A stretch of 64,000 nt of DNA from Pseudomonas cannabina (GTDB taxonomy: Bacteria > Pseudomonadota > Gammaproteobacteria > Pseudomonadales > Pseudomonadaceae), in the NCBI RefSeq assembly GCF_900100365.1, contig NZ_FNKU01000001.1, forward strand, positions 1,364,001-1,428,000, read 5' to 3'. A model generated the notes under the pieces. That model searched no databases. It was not told the origin of the DNA and saw nothing but the letters and a program-made list of their open reading frames with translations. Below, in pieces: positions 52,975-62,422 of this stretch. Each line of letters starts with the position of its first letter. The stretch's first letter is position 1. A program made the translations under genes and the position numbers.

Positions 52975-55490
52975 ATGTACAGGCGTCGCAGCAGGGCTCA
53001 GCTGGTTGGTTTCACTCTTGGTTCACTGGCATTAGCCATCGCCAGCGAACGTCTGCAGGCAGCCGACGCCAGCGCCACCGAACACGTGCAAGTGGTCGGG
53101 CAGGCGGCGAGTATCGACAACGCGCTCAAGGAGCAGCGCAGCTCCGACAGCATCAAAAGCGTCGTACATGCCGACGGCGTGGCGCAGTTGCCGGACCAGA
53201 ACGTTGCCGAAGCTGTCCAGCGCCTGCCGGGTGTTAGTGTCGAGCGCGATCAGGGCGAAGGACGCTTCGTCACCGTTCGTGGCCTGGCCCCCGACCTGAA
53301 CAGCGTGACCATCAACGGCACGCTGGTGCCCGCCCCGGAAAGTGGCCGCCGCGCCGTGGCGCTGGACGTTCTGCCTGCCGAACTGGTGCAGTCCCTGTCA
53401 GTGATCAAAACCCTGACGCCGGACATGGACGCCAACTCGCTGGGCGGCACCATCGATGTCGAGAGCCTGTCGGCCTTCGATCACAAAGGCCTGTTTTACA
53501 CCGGCAGCAGCGAAGCCAGCTACGACCAGAACACCCGCCAGACCAGCCCCAAGTTTTCCGGCGCGGCAAGCAACCGTTTCAGCCTTGGCGACGGCATCGA
53601 CAACTTCGGCGTGGCAGCCGCACTGAGCTGGCAAAAGCCTACTTCGGCTCCGACAACGTCGAGACCGGCGGCGACTGGGACGGCTCGCGCCTGCAATCCT
53701 TCGAACAGCGCGATTACGACATCAGCCGCGAGCGCGCCGGTGGCGGTCTGAACTTCGATTACAAGCCCGATGACGTCAGCAACTATTACCTGCGCACCCT
53801 GTACAGCCGCTTCAAGGACGACGAAGTGCGCACCACCAACGGTTTCGAGTTTGCCAACGCCCAGCGCGCAGGCCAGACCGGCGATGCCGAGGGCACGCGT
53901 AAGCTCAAGGCGCGCACTGAAACCCAGGAAATCCAGTCCTATGTGTTCGGCGGCGAGCGCATGCTGGGTCTGTGGACCCTCAGTGGTCAGGCCGGTTACA
54001 GCAAGTCCAGCGAAGACAGCCCGGAGCACATCGCCGGGGCGACGTTCGTTGGCAATGATGATTTCAGCGACGCCGGATTCCACGACCGCGACAAGCCGCG
54101 GCCGATTATCGGCTCGTCGTTCTACGACAATTCGAACTTCACCCTCGACAAGGTCGACCGGGAAAAACAGTACACCAAGGACACCGAGAAGAACGTGCGC
54201 CTCGACCTGGCCCGCGATTATGACTTCAAAGGCTATGCCTCGCAGTTCAAGTTCGGCGGCAAGGTCAGTCGCCGCGACAAGAGCAATGATCTGGAAGTCT
54301 GGAAATACGAAGATTTCGACGATCTGGGTTTCAGTGACGAGCAACTGAACCTGACCCGTTTTCAGAAAGGCCACATCGACTATCGGTTGAGCCGATTCGG
54401 CAGCGGCATCAGCCCCGGCGCGATCAAGGGGCTGGTCGGCGGGCTGAACGCCGCCGATGCCTATGATCAGGCCGAGTCCAGCGCTAACGACTTCAAGATC
54501 AACGAAGACATCAACGCCGGCTACTTCATGAACACCCTCGACGTCGATAAATGGCGCTTCATCGCCGGTTTGCGTTACGAGGGTACGGAAATGGACGCCA
54601 AAGGCACTGGCGTGCGCGACGGCGCATTCGAGTCCAGCGACACCCGTCGCCGCTATCACCACTGGCTGCCGGGCCTGCACGCCCGTTATCAGCTCGACAA
54701 GAGCACCCAGTTGCGCGCCGCGTGGACCAAAACCGTGGTGCGTCCGACCTTCGGGCAACTGGCGCCGGGCTTTGTCATCGACGATGACGAGGCCACGTTT
54801 GGCAACCCGAACCTGAAGCCGCTGGAGTCCAGCAACCTCGACCTTGGCATCGAGCACTTCATGGGCCGCGCGGGCACTGTGTCGGCGTTCGTGTTCTACA
54901 AGGATATTCAGAACTTCGTCTACAACACCGACCTGGCGGGTACCGGGCAATGGGCGAATTTCTCCGAAGCCAACACTTACGCCAATGGTGACAAGGCCAA
55001 GCTGTACGGGCTGGAACTGGCTTACTCGCAAAAACTCGACTGGTTGCCATCGCCCTGGAATGGCCTGCTGCTGGGCGCGAATGCCACCTTGAGCCGCTCG
55101 GATGCGAGCATCAACGGCTTCGATCAGAGCACCGGCACCAACCGCAAGCGCGATATCGATCTGCCCAGTCAGTCGAAGACGGTCGGCAACGTCATGCTCG
55201 GCTGGGAAAACGACAAGCTGAGCCTGCGCCTGTCGGCCAATTACAAGTCGGCCTACCTCTATGAACTGGCGGCAATCGGCGACAAGGACCACGACCAGTA
55301 CGTGGACGCGCAGACCTTCGTCGATTTCAGCGCGCGCTACTCGCTGACCAAGAACCTCAAGGTCAGTTTCGAAGCGCAGAACCTCACCGATCAGCCGTAT
55401 TTCGTCTACAGCGGCCTTCGCGCCTACAACGGCCAGTACAAGGAGTACGGCCCGACCTACAAAGTCGGCCTGACGTTCACCCATTTCTGA
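52975..55490 (+). pseudogene. TonB-dependent receptor of the phytase locus, frameshifted
   Basis: From ATG 52975 the frame encodes a signal peptide and plug domain of the TonB-Xanth-Caul type (ADGVAQLPDQNVAEAVQRLPGVSVERDQGEGRFVTVRGLAPDLNSVTINGT...). It loses frame after AALSWQK near 53637 and stops at 53751. The barrel continues in another frame, YFGSDNVETGGDWDGSRLQSF..., through KNLKVSFEAQNLTDQPYF to GLTFTHF at 55490. The span is 2516 bp, one base short of a multiple of three, so a 1-bp deletion at 53638-53639 explains it. Repaired, it would be about 838 residues, normal for the family. It precedes the phytase gene by 37 bp. Confidence 0.85.
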
Positions 55491-55527
55491 CTGACCTGAC
55501 GCGCCCATTCAAAGGATTACACCGTTC

Positions 55528-57450
55528 ATGATGATTTCGTTATCACCCAAACCGGCCTGTCTGATGCTGTTGCTGAGTCTCGTCGCCGGGGTTGTGCAGG
55601 CCTCGCCGCCCACCGACCTGAACCTGACACGCTGGGCCGAAAACACACCGTTCAAGGCACAGTCCGTGGCCTTCCTGCCAGGCAGTGACGGTGCTCGCCG
55701 TCTGGCCGCCAGCGTCAAGGCCGGGCTGTTGCTTTTGGACGATCAGGGCCGCGAGCTGGCGCACATGCCGGGTTCCTTTCAAGGGCTCGATAGCCGTCTG
55801 ACCGGCGCCAGCGTGCTGGTTGCGACGCTCGACAACAGCCGTCAGCAGGCCATGCTGACTCAGCTCGATTCAGCAAAAGCGCAGTGGTCCCAACCGGTTT
55901 ATCTGCCCGCCCGCGATTATTCGGTTGCCGGCCTGTGTCTGTACCGCGATGACGCCAGCAACCTGTTTGTGTTTCTGGTGGGCGAGGAGGGCAAGGGCGA
56001 GCAGTGGCTGGTGGGCACAGGTGATCGGCTCAATCACACGCCACGGCTGGTGCGCAATCTGCCGTTACCGCCGAATGCCGAGTTCTGTCAGGTCGACGAC
56101 GCTGCGCACCGCTTGTTCGTCAACGAAGAAAACATCGGCTGGTGGGCCTATCCGGCGCATCCCGAAGCCGATGTCGCCCGCCAGCCGGTGGCCCTGCGCG
56201 AGCCGTTCGGCGAGCTGAAACAGACAGCGGGCGCCATGGCCGTCGTGCCCGGTGGCTTGTTGGCGCTGGACCCGAAAGGCAAGTCTTTGCATCTTTATCA
56301 GGACGAGGGCGAGAGCTGGACGTCGGTGGCCGATCTGTCGCTGATGAACCTGAAAAAGCCCGAAGGCCTGTCTGCACGCGAAGACAAGACCGGTTTGCAG
56401 CTGCTGGTCAACGACAATGACGGCGAGCGGCTGTATCAGGGCGCATTGAGCTGGACGCCACAAGCGGTGGCCGTCGCGGCGCCTTTGCCCAGTGTCATGC
56501 CGGTCAGTCAGAGCCAGCCCGTCGGGCGTCAGGGCGATGCCGCCGACGATCCGGCGATCTGGGTCAACCCGCAAAACCCGGCGCTCAGCCGGGTGCTCGG
56601 CACCAACAAGAAACAGGGGCTGCTGGCTTATGACCTGAGCGGCAAGCAGTTGCAGGAACTGCCGGTCGGACGCTTGAACAACGTCGATATACGCCCCGGC
56701 TTCATGCTCGGTAAAAAGAAAGTCGATCTGGCGGTGGCCAGCAATCGGGATCGCAACAGCCTGAGCCTGTTCAGCATTGACCGTGTCAGTGGCGTGGTCC
56801 GCGAAGCCGGCGAAATTCCGACGCCACTGGCAGAAATCTATGGTGTCTGCCTGTTCAAACCGGCCAGTGGCGAGTTGTATGCCTTCGCCAACGGCAAGGA
56901 CGGCAGCTTTCTGCAATACCGGCTCAGTGCGTCGGACGGCAAGGCGCAGGGCGAGCTGGTGCGGCGCTTCAAGGTCGAGACCCAGCCCGAAGGCTGTGTG
57001 GCTGACGACCAGCGTCAGCGCTTGTTTCTCGGTGAAGAGGACGTCGGTGTGTGGGAAGTCGATGCGCGTGCCGATCAGCCTGCAACGCTGTCCAGCGTGA
57101 TCAAGGTCGGCGAGGCGGTGCATGCTGACGTCGAGGGGCTGGCGCTGTATCAGAGCGACAGCCACGACTATCTGGTGATCTCCAGCCAGGGCAACGACAG
57201 CTACGTGGTCGTCGATGCCGAGCCGCCGTACGCGCTGCGCGGTGCATTTCGGGTCGGCCTCAATGCCGGCGCAGGGATTGACGGCACCTCGGAAACCGAC
57301 GGCATCGAAGTGACCTCCATGAACCTCGGCGGCCCGTGGAGCAAGGGCATGCTGGTGGTTCAGGACGGCCGCAAGCGCATGCCCGAGCAGGCGCAGAACT
57401 TCAAGTTCGTACCGTGGGCCGAGGTGATGAAGACCCTTGCGCTGCCATAA
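55528..57450 (+). CDS. two-domain beta-propeller phytase
   Basis: The 640-residue secreted protein has a signal peptide (...LLLSLVAGVVQA). The C-terminal domain (about 330-640) is a beta-propeller phytase: DAADDPAIWVNPQNP (337-350), GLLAYDLSGKQLQELPVGRLNNVDIRPGF, ASNRDRNSLSLF, LFLGEEDVGVWEVDA and YLVISSQGNDSYVV. The N-terminal domain (about 28-315) looks like a degenerate copy (LFVNEENIGWWAYPAHPEAD, GLQLLVNDNDGERLYQG). Such enzymes remove phosphate from calcium phytate. It sits between a TonB receptor and a Tol/TonB-like trio, so phytate or its products may be imported. Confidence 0.9.
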   Translation: MMISLSPKPACLMLLLSLVAGVVQASPPTDLNLTRWAENTPFKAQSVAFLPGSDGARRLAASVKAGLLLLDDQGRELAHMPGSFQGLDSRLTGASVLVATLDNSRQQAMLTQLDSAKAQWSQPVYLPARDYSVAGLCLYRDDASNLFVFLVGEEGKGEQWLVGTGDRLNHTPRLVRNLPLPPNAEFCQVDDAAHRLFVNEENIGWWAYPAHPEADVARQPVALREPFGELKQTAGAMAVVPGGLLALDPKGKSLHLYQDEGESWTSVADLSLMNLKKPEGLSAREDKTGLQLLVNDNDGERLYQGALSWTPQAVAVAAPLPSVMPVSQSQPVGRQGDAADDPAIWVNPQNPALSRVLGTNKKQGLLAYDLSGKQLQELPVGRLNNVDIRPGFMLGKKKVDLAVASNRDRNSLSLFSIDRVSGVVREAGEIPTPLAEIYGVCLFKPASGELYAFANGKDGSFLQYRLSASDGKAQGELVRRFKVETQPEGCVADDQRQRLFLGEEDVGVWEVDARADQPATLSSVIKVGEAVHADVEGLALYQSDSHDYLVISSQGNDSYVVVDAEPPYALRGAFRVGLNAGAGIDGTSETDGIEVTSMNLGGPWSKGMLVVQDGRKRMPEQAQNFKFVPWAEVMKTLALP

Positions 57451-57505
57451 GCCGTTTGTCATCAAGCGATGCTAATCATTCGTTCCACTACAGAGGATTA
57501 CCACG

Positions 57506-58210
57506 ATGCACGCCACCCTCGAACACATGACCGTCTGGGGCCTGATCAGTGATGCCAGCCTGCTGGTCAAGGCCGTGATGCTGATTTTGCTGCTCGCTTC
57601 GCTGGTCAGCTGGTTTCTGATCATCCAGCGCAGCCTGGCGCTGCGCCAATACGAGCGCTCGCTGGATGCCTTTCAGCAGCGTTTTCGCAGCGAAACCGAA
57701 CTGGCGCCGCTGTATTCGCGTTCGGCCCAGGAGGCTGCCGACGGAATCGGGCAGGTCTTCAACGCCGGGTACGCCGAATACGTGCAGCTCAAACAGCGTC
57801 CGGGCATCGAGCGTGATACGGTGCTGTCAGGCGTCGAGCGCGCATTGCAGGTTGCTATCAGCGAGCAGGAATTGCAGCTGGAAAAAGGTCTGCAGTTTCT
57901 CGCCACGGTCGGCTCGGTCAGCCCCTATATCGGCCTGTTCGGCACCGTCTGGGGGATCATGAACTCCTTCATCGGCCTGTCACAGGTGCAGCAGGCCACG
58001 CTGTCGACGGTCGCGCCGGGCATTGCCGAAGCTCTGATCGCCACCGCCATCGGCCTGTTTGCCGCCATTCCGGCGGTCATTGCTTACAACCGCTTCGCTG
58101 CGCGCGGCCAGACCCTGACGGCGCGCTATTACACCTTTGGCAACGAATTGCAGGTGCGCCTGAACCGCACCCTGCAAGGCCTGACACGCAACATGGCCGC
58201 TGCGGCCTGA
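57506..58210 (+). CDS. TolQ/ExbB-like proton channel subunit
   Basis: The 234-residue protein has three membrane helices (about 20-40, 135-155, 172-192) and the MotA/TolQ/ExbB motif GSVSPYIGLFGTVWGIMNSFIGL... TVAPGIAEALIATAIGLFAAIPAVIAYNRF. The FIGLSQVQQATLSTVAPGIAEALIATA stretch is closer to TolQ than to ExbB. GAGGA precedes the ATG. It forms the proton-driven motor with the next gene product. Confidence 0.9.
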   Translation: MHATLEHMTVWGLISDASLLVKAVMLILLLASLVSWFLIIQRSLALRQYERSLDAFQQRFRSETELAPLYSRSAQEAADGIGQVFNAGYAEYVQLKQRPGIERDTVLSGVERALQVAISEQELQLEKGLQFLATVGSVSPYIGLFGTVWGIMNSFIGLSQVQQATLSTVAPGIAEALIATAIGLFAAIPAVIAYNRFAARGQTLTARYYTFGNELQVRLNRTLQGLTRNMAAAA

Positions 58211-58219
58211 GGACTTGCC

Positions 58220-58666
58220 ATGCTGGTCAAACCACAACGTAAACACGACCCGAAAGCCGAAATGAACGTCGTGCCGTACATCGATGTGATGCTGGTGCTG
58301 TTGGTGATTTTCATGGTGACTGCGCCGATGCTGACGCAGGGCGTGAAGCTCGATTTACCGAAAGTCGCCAGCCAGGCGCTTGCCAGTGATACCCGGCAGC
58401 GCATCGTGACGCTGTCCGTCAAGGCGCAGGGCGGTTACTACTGGAATCTAGGCGACACCGTCGACACGCAGTCGCAGACCGATCAGGCCGCCAGCCTGGA
58501 AGACATGCAAGGGCGCATTGCGCAACTGGTGGCCGAGCGTCAGGACACGCACGTGTTCATTCGTGCCGATGACAAAGCTGATTATGGCCGCGTGGTCGCC
58601 GCCATGGCCGCGCTGCAACGCAGTGGCGTGACGCAACTCGGGCTGGTGACCGAGGCGCCACAATGA
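58220..58666 (+). CDS. TolR/ExbD-like motor subunit
   Basis: The 148-residue protein has one membrane helix with the essential Asp in MNVVPYIDVMLVLLVIFMVTAP (near residue 22), followed by a periplasmic domain (VFIRADDKADYGRVVAAMAALQRSGVTQLGLVTE). The VPYIDVMLVLLVIFM form is TolR-like. Its ribosome site overlaps the tolQ-like stop, and its stop overlaps the next start (ATGA). Confidence 0.9.
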   Translation: MLVKPQRKHDPKAEMNVVPYIDVMLVLLVIFMVTAPMLTQGVKLDLPKVASQALASDTRQRIVTLSVKAQGGYYWNLGDTVDTQSQTDQAASLEDMQGRIAQLVAERQDTHVFIRADDKADYGRVVAAMAALQRSGVTQLGLVTEAPQ

Positions 58667-59526
58667 ACAGCCTGGCCCCAAGCTATGACCCGCCACGCGG
58701 CGACCTGCTGAACTGGCCCTGGCTGCGCAGCAATGGCCTGGCGGCAGCTGTCGCGCTGGCACTGCACGGTGCGCTGATCGGCGGATTGATGCTTGGCTGG
58801 AGCGCACGTGAAAAACCGCCCGAGCCACCGCGAACGCTGACCACTCAGCTACTGATCCTGCCGCCAGCGCCGGTACCCGTGCCAGCCGCCCCGGCGGCGG
58901 TCATCGAGCCTGTTCAGACTCCGCCGCCGGTTTCTGCGCCAGCACCTGTGCCAGCGCCGCTGCCGGTGGCCAAACCGGTCGACACCGTAAAGCCACAGGC
59001 CGAACCGCAGCGTCAGCTGGAGCAGGCCGCGTTGGCACGCAAACGGGTGGATGAGCAGAAGCGTGAGCGTGAGGCTGAACAGCGTCAAAGTGCACAACGC
59101 GTGCGTGATGAGCAACAGCAGCAACGCCTGGTCGAGCAGCAACGTGAACAGCTTCAGGCCGAGCAGCAACGTCAGGCCGAACAGGCGCGTCAGTCCGCCG
59201 AGCGCGCCCGGCAAGCTCAAGCTGCGCAGCCGGCACAACAGCAGGTCGCGGCCGACAGCAGTCAATATCAGCCATTGAGCAAAGAGGCGCCGGACTACCC
59301 GGAACGTGCACTGGACAAAGGCATCGAGGGTGATTGCACGGTGGTGTACGACGTGTCGCCGCAGGGCACAGTGGTCAACCCGCAGGTGCAAGGCAGCTGC
59401 CATCCGCTGTTCATGCGCCCGTCGCTGACGGCGGCGCAAACCTTTCGCTATCAGCCGAAGATTGTCGAGGGCAGGGCGGTCACCGTTTCAGGAGTGAAGA
59501 ACACCTTTCATTACCGGATCAAGTAG
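58663..59526 (+). CDS. TonB-like energy transducer with TolA-like stalk
   Basis: The 287-residue protein has a short cytoplasmic N-terminus, one membrane anchor (about 26-46) and a Pro/Ala-rich spacer (about 50-110). A long Gln/Arg/Glu coiled coil (about 115-195) resembles TolA domain II. A TonB C-terminal domain closes it (about 200-287: YQPLSKEAPDYPERALDKGIEGDCTVVYDVSPQGTVVNPQV... FRYQPKIVEGRAV). The mix of TolA-like stalk and TonB head, next to TolQR-like motor genes, suggests a private energiser for the receptor in this locus. Confidence 0.87.
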   Translation: MNSLAPSYDPPRGDLLNWPWLRSNGLAAAVALALHGALIGGLMLGWSAREKPPEPPRTLTTQLLILPPAPVPVPAAPAAVIEPVQTPPPVSAPAPVPAPLPVAKPVDTVKPQAEPQRQLEQAALARKRVDEQKREREAEQRQSAQRVRDEQQQQRLVEQQREQLQAEQQRQAEQARQSAERARQAQAAQPAQQQVAADSSQYQPLSKEAPDYPERALDKGIEGDCTVVYDVSPQGTVVNPQVQGSCHPLFMRPSLTAAQTFRYQPKIVEGRAVTVSGVKNTFHYRIK

Positions 59527-59530
59527 CCCG

Positions 59531-59558
59531 CGGGCCTGACGCATGCAGCGCCAGGCCC
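59531..59558. terminator. hairpin between convergent TonB-like and chemoreceptor genes
   Basis: CGGGCCTG and CAGGCCCG form an 8-bp stem right after the TonB-like stop codon; GGTTCGGGTTTT follows on the plus strand. It lies 11 bp before the end of the convergent chemoreceptor gene and may serve both. Confidence 0.6.
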
Positions 59559-59568
59559 GGTTCGGGTT

Positions 59569-61566
59569 TTAGCTGACCTTGAAGCGTCGCACCAAGGCGA
59601 TCAGGCGGGTATTGGACTCGGACAGCGCAGCGGTGCTTCGCTCGTTGCTGGAGCCGCCTTCGACCAGCTCTTCAACGATGTGACGCACCGCAATGATGTT
59701 ACGGCTGATTTCATCGGACACGGCGCTCTGTTCCTCGGCCGCCGTGGCAATTTGCGTGCTCAGGTCGTTGATCTGCAGGACCGAACTGGTCATTTCGTCC
59801 AGTCCGACGGTGACGGCCGTGGTCTTGCCCGCAGTGGCCTGGCAGCTCTGGCGGGTCTTCTCCATCGCCGCAACGGCAGCGCTGACGCCTTGTTGCAGGC
59901 TACCGAGCATTTCGTTGATCTCCGACGTGCTGGCTTGAGTGCGGGCGGCGAGGGCGCGGACTTCATCGGCTACCACCGCGAAGCCGCGACCCTGTTCACC
60001 GGCGCGCGCGGCCTCGATGGCGGCGTTTAGCGCCAGCAAGTTCGTCTGCCCGGCGATTTCGCCGATCACCGCCAGTACTGCGTTGATGCGCTTGGCGTAC
60101 TGTTCCATCGACTGCACTTTGCTGGTCGCCGAATCAACCTCGCTGATCAGCGCGCTGACGCTGTCGGATGCCTCCGCAACCACGGTTTTCGACACTTGCG
60201 CGTTTTCGTTGGCGGACTGGGTGAAGCTGGCCGTCTGTGCCGCGCTGCGGGCCACTTCGTCAGCGGTGGAAGACATTTCGATGATCGCCGTCACCGCCTG
60301 ATCGGTTTCGTTGGCGTGACGAACCAGAATCGCGTTAGTGACGCTGGCCTGGCTGCGCAGCTGCTCGATGCCGCTGGCGATGTCACGGGTGGAACTGCTG
60401 ACGTCGAGCATCATGCGTTGCAGATAAGCAATGAAGTTGTTGACCGATTCGCCCACCTGATCGACTTCATCATGGCCGTTGACGGTAATGCGTCGCGTCC
60501 GGTCGGCATCGCCGGCTGACAGGGTGTCGATGTTGGCTTTGAGCACGCCCAGGCGATTCATCAGCGTGCGCAGCGCGACAATCATCAGCACCAGCAGTAC
60601 CAGTAACATGGGAATCTGCAGCCAGGCCAGGGTGTTCAAAACAGTCTCGCTCTGGCTTTTCAGCAGTGCGGTGTTTTGCGCCACGGCCAACAGCCAGGGC
60701 GTGCCTGCCACCGGCATCAGGAACAGCGTTGATTCTTCGCCATCGCTGTTCTGGTAAGTCAGGCGCGAGGTACCGGTGCCTTTGCTCGCAAGCGCCGACT
60801 TGATGCCATTGATGAACGGCGACTGCGCAGCCAGCTCGGAAACGTTGCGTAACACGATCTTGTCGCTGCTGCCCGGCACGTTAGACAGAATCTTGCCGTC
60901 TGCCTCGATGATCATGATCCGGGCGTTGACCTCTCGCTCCTTGGCTTCAACCAGGGTGTTGAAGAAGCCCAGCGTCACGTCGATAGTCGACACGCCCCAC
61001 GGTTGGCCGTCCTTGGAGATGGCCATTGCGCAGTTGGTACGCGGTTCCGGGCTGGCGGCATCCTGATAGGCGGGTGCCCAGGCACATTGGCCAGCCGGGG
61101 CGCTCAAGCCGCCTTTATGCCAGCCCTGTTCGAAATAGTTGAGCGACTCGGGCGAGTTCCAGTGAGTGTTGACGATCAACTTGCCCGACGCGTCGCGATG
61201 GTAAAAGGTGCTGTGTTTGGCCCGACCCGGCGTGCGCACGTTCGGCAAAGGCCAGATACCGCCGCCGAACACCTTGGCCTCACCGTACTGGTTGACCATG
61301 AAAGGCAGCAGGCGATCGATATCGTCGCTGGAAAGCTGCGGCACCAGTTCAGTAATCACCCGTGCTTGCGCCTGCACGCGCGCCAGCTCGGTCTTGATCT
61401 CGTTACTGATGTCCGCCGCCTTGGCGGTCAGCATGTTTTCGTCGTTGGCGGTTAGCCTGGGGGAAACGAACTGACCTATACCGTAAACCGTCAGGACAAT
61501 GACCAGGGCCATGAACCCCACGAAGGTTGCGGTGTAACGTGCTTGCACTGTCTTGAGCAAGACCAT
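59569..61566 (-). CDS. methyl-accepting chemotaxis protein, dCache sensor
   Basis: The 665-residue chemoreceptor has a first membrane helix at about 12-32 and a large periplasmic dCache_1 domain at 35-320 ([61 protein letters not shown]). A second membrane helix (about 325-350), HAMP, and a signalling domain with the tip [37 protein letters not shown] follow. It ends ..VRRFKVS without a CheR tether. The [11 protein letters not shown] pattern suggests a small-molecule ligand, not named here. Confidence 0.92.
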   Translation of the reverse strand: MVLLKTVQARYTATFVGFMALVIVLTVYGIGQFVSPRLTANDENMLTAKAADISNEIKTELARVQAQARVITELVPQLSSDDIDRLLPFMVNQYGEAKVFGGGIWPLPNVRTPGRAKHSTFYHRDASGKLIVNTHWNSPESLNYFEQGWHKGGLSAPAGQCAWAPAYQDAASPEPRTNCAMAISKDGQPWGVSTIDVTLGFFNTLVEAKEREVNARIMIIEADGKILSNVPGSSDKIVLRNVSELAAQSPFINGIKSALASKGTGTSRLTYQNSDGEESTLFLMPVAGTPWLLAVAQNTALLKSQSETVLNTLAWLQIPMLLVLLVLMIVALRTLMNRLGVLKANIDTLSAGDADRTRRITVNGHDEVDQVGESVNNFIAYLQRMMLDVSSSTRDIASGIEQLRSQASVTNAILVRHANETDQAVTAIIEMSSTADEVARSAAQTASFTQSANENAQVSKTVVAEASDSVSALISEVDSATSKVQSMEQYAKRINAVLAVIGEIAGQTNLLALNAAIEAARAGEQGRGFAVVADEVRALAARTQASTSEINEMLGSLQQGVSAAVAAMEKTRQSCQATAGKTTAVTVGLDEMTSSVLQINDLSTQIATAAEEQSAVSDEISRNIIAVRHIVEELVEGGSSNERSTAALSESNTRLIALVRRFKVS

Positions 61567-61888
61567 TTTTTTGTTATACCTGAGCCGTGGGAAAGGGACT
61601 ATCCAGCTCGGTGTCAGCCGAAGCAGGTGTTTCTTGATGTGACATAAGCGCCAAGTTCAGTACGATCAGATGGCTCGGCGTGCATGAGGCTGCGTGCAGA
61701 GGCATGCGGTACATCTGATACAACCGAGGTGACCTGTTTTGGGGCCGCTTAGCAGCCCATCGTAGCCGTCGTAACCTCCTGAAACTCCTGCGCCCTTCGG
61801 GCAGAAGCTCGTTCTATGGCCACCTTGAGACGTGTGTGTGACGCTGGACGCGCGCAAGCCGCAGCGCCGAAATTTTTTCAGCCCTCGC

Positions 61889-61916
61889 TTGACTTCCTTT
61901 TCCTAATCAGTAACAT
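61889..61916 (+). promoter_or_regulatory. sigma-70 promoter of the tRNA-Asn gene
   Basis: TTGACT (61889-61894) and TAACAT (61911-61916) with a 16-bp spacer lie 10 bp before the tRNA 5' end. Confidence 0.55.
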
Positions 61917-61925
61917 AGCGCTCAT

Positions 61926-62000
<75 letters not shown>

Positions 62001-62041
62001 AGACTATATTTCAGGAGCAATATTCAAAGCTTCTGAAACTG

Positions 62042-62067
62042 AAAACCCGCCTTTTGGCGGGTTTTTT
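62042..62067 (+). terminator. rho-independent terminator after tRNA-Asn
   Basis: AACCCGCC-TTTT-GGCGGGTT followed by TTTTT. AAAA on the 5' side means it can also stop minus-strand transcripts, such as that of the small ORF at 62169. Confidence 0.9.
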
Positions 62068-62168
62068 CGTTCTGGCTGGCCATCGGCATTTCCTGGCTGA
62101 AGAGCGAGGCGACAGTCGCCGTTTATCAGAGCGTGGCGCCGGTATGGTCAGCCAGCCAACTCTGCCCC

Positions 62169-62252
62169 TCAATACGGCGAAATAGTCCCCAATAAGCCCA
62201 CCGCAATCGCCAACAACAAAAAACCTATCAATGAAAGTCCGAGCTTGCCCAT
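62169..62252 (-). CDS. 27-residue single-pass membrane protein (candidate)
   Basis: ATG 62252 is preceded by a perfect AGGAGG with 5-bp spacing. It opens a 27-codon frame, MGKLGLSLIGFLLLAIAVGLLGTISPY, ending TGA at 62169. The product is one hydrophobic helix with a positively charged N-terminus, like many bacterial small membrane proteins. The terminator at 62042-62067 lies downstream in the right position. It is shorter than usual gene-calling limits. Function is unknown. Confidence 0.6.
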   Translation of the reverse strand: MGKLGLSLIGFLLLAIAVGLLGTISPY

Positions 62253-62422
62253 GAAAACCTCCTGCTGATCTGCCATGTGGCATGCCGCAGGTGCCAGCTA
62301 ATGGCAGTGGGCATGCGCGTTTGAATGCGCTGCCATTATCGTGTGCAGCCATTTTCTGGTACAGATTCAGAAACAGCTAAAAAATACAGATCAGTTGCCG
62401 TGAAGTGGCTTGAGTGAAGTTC

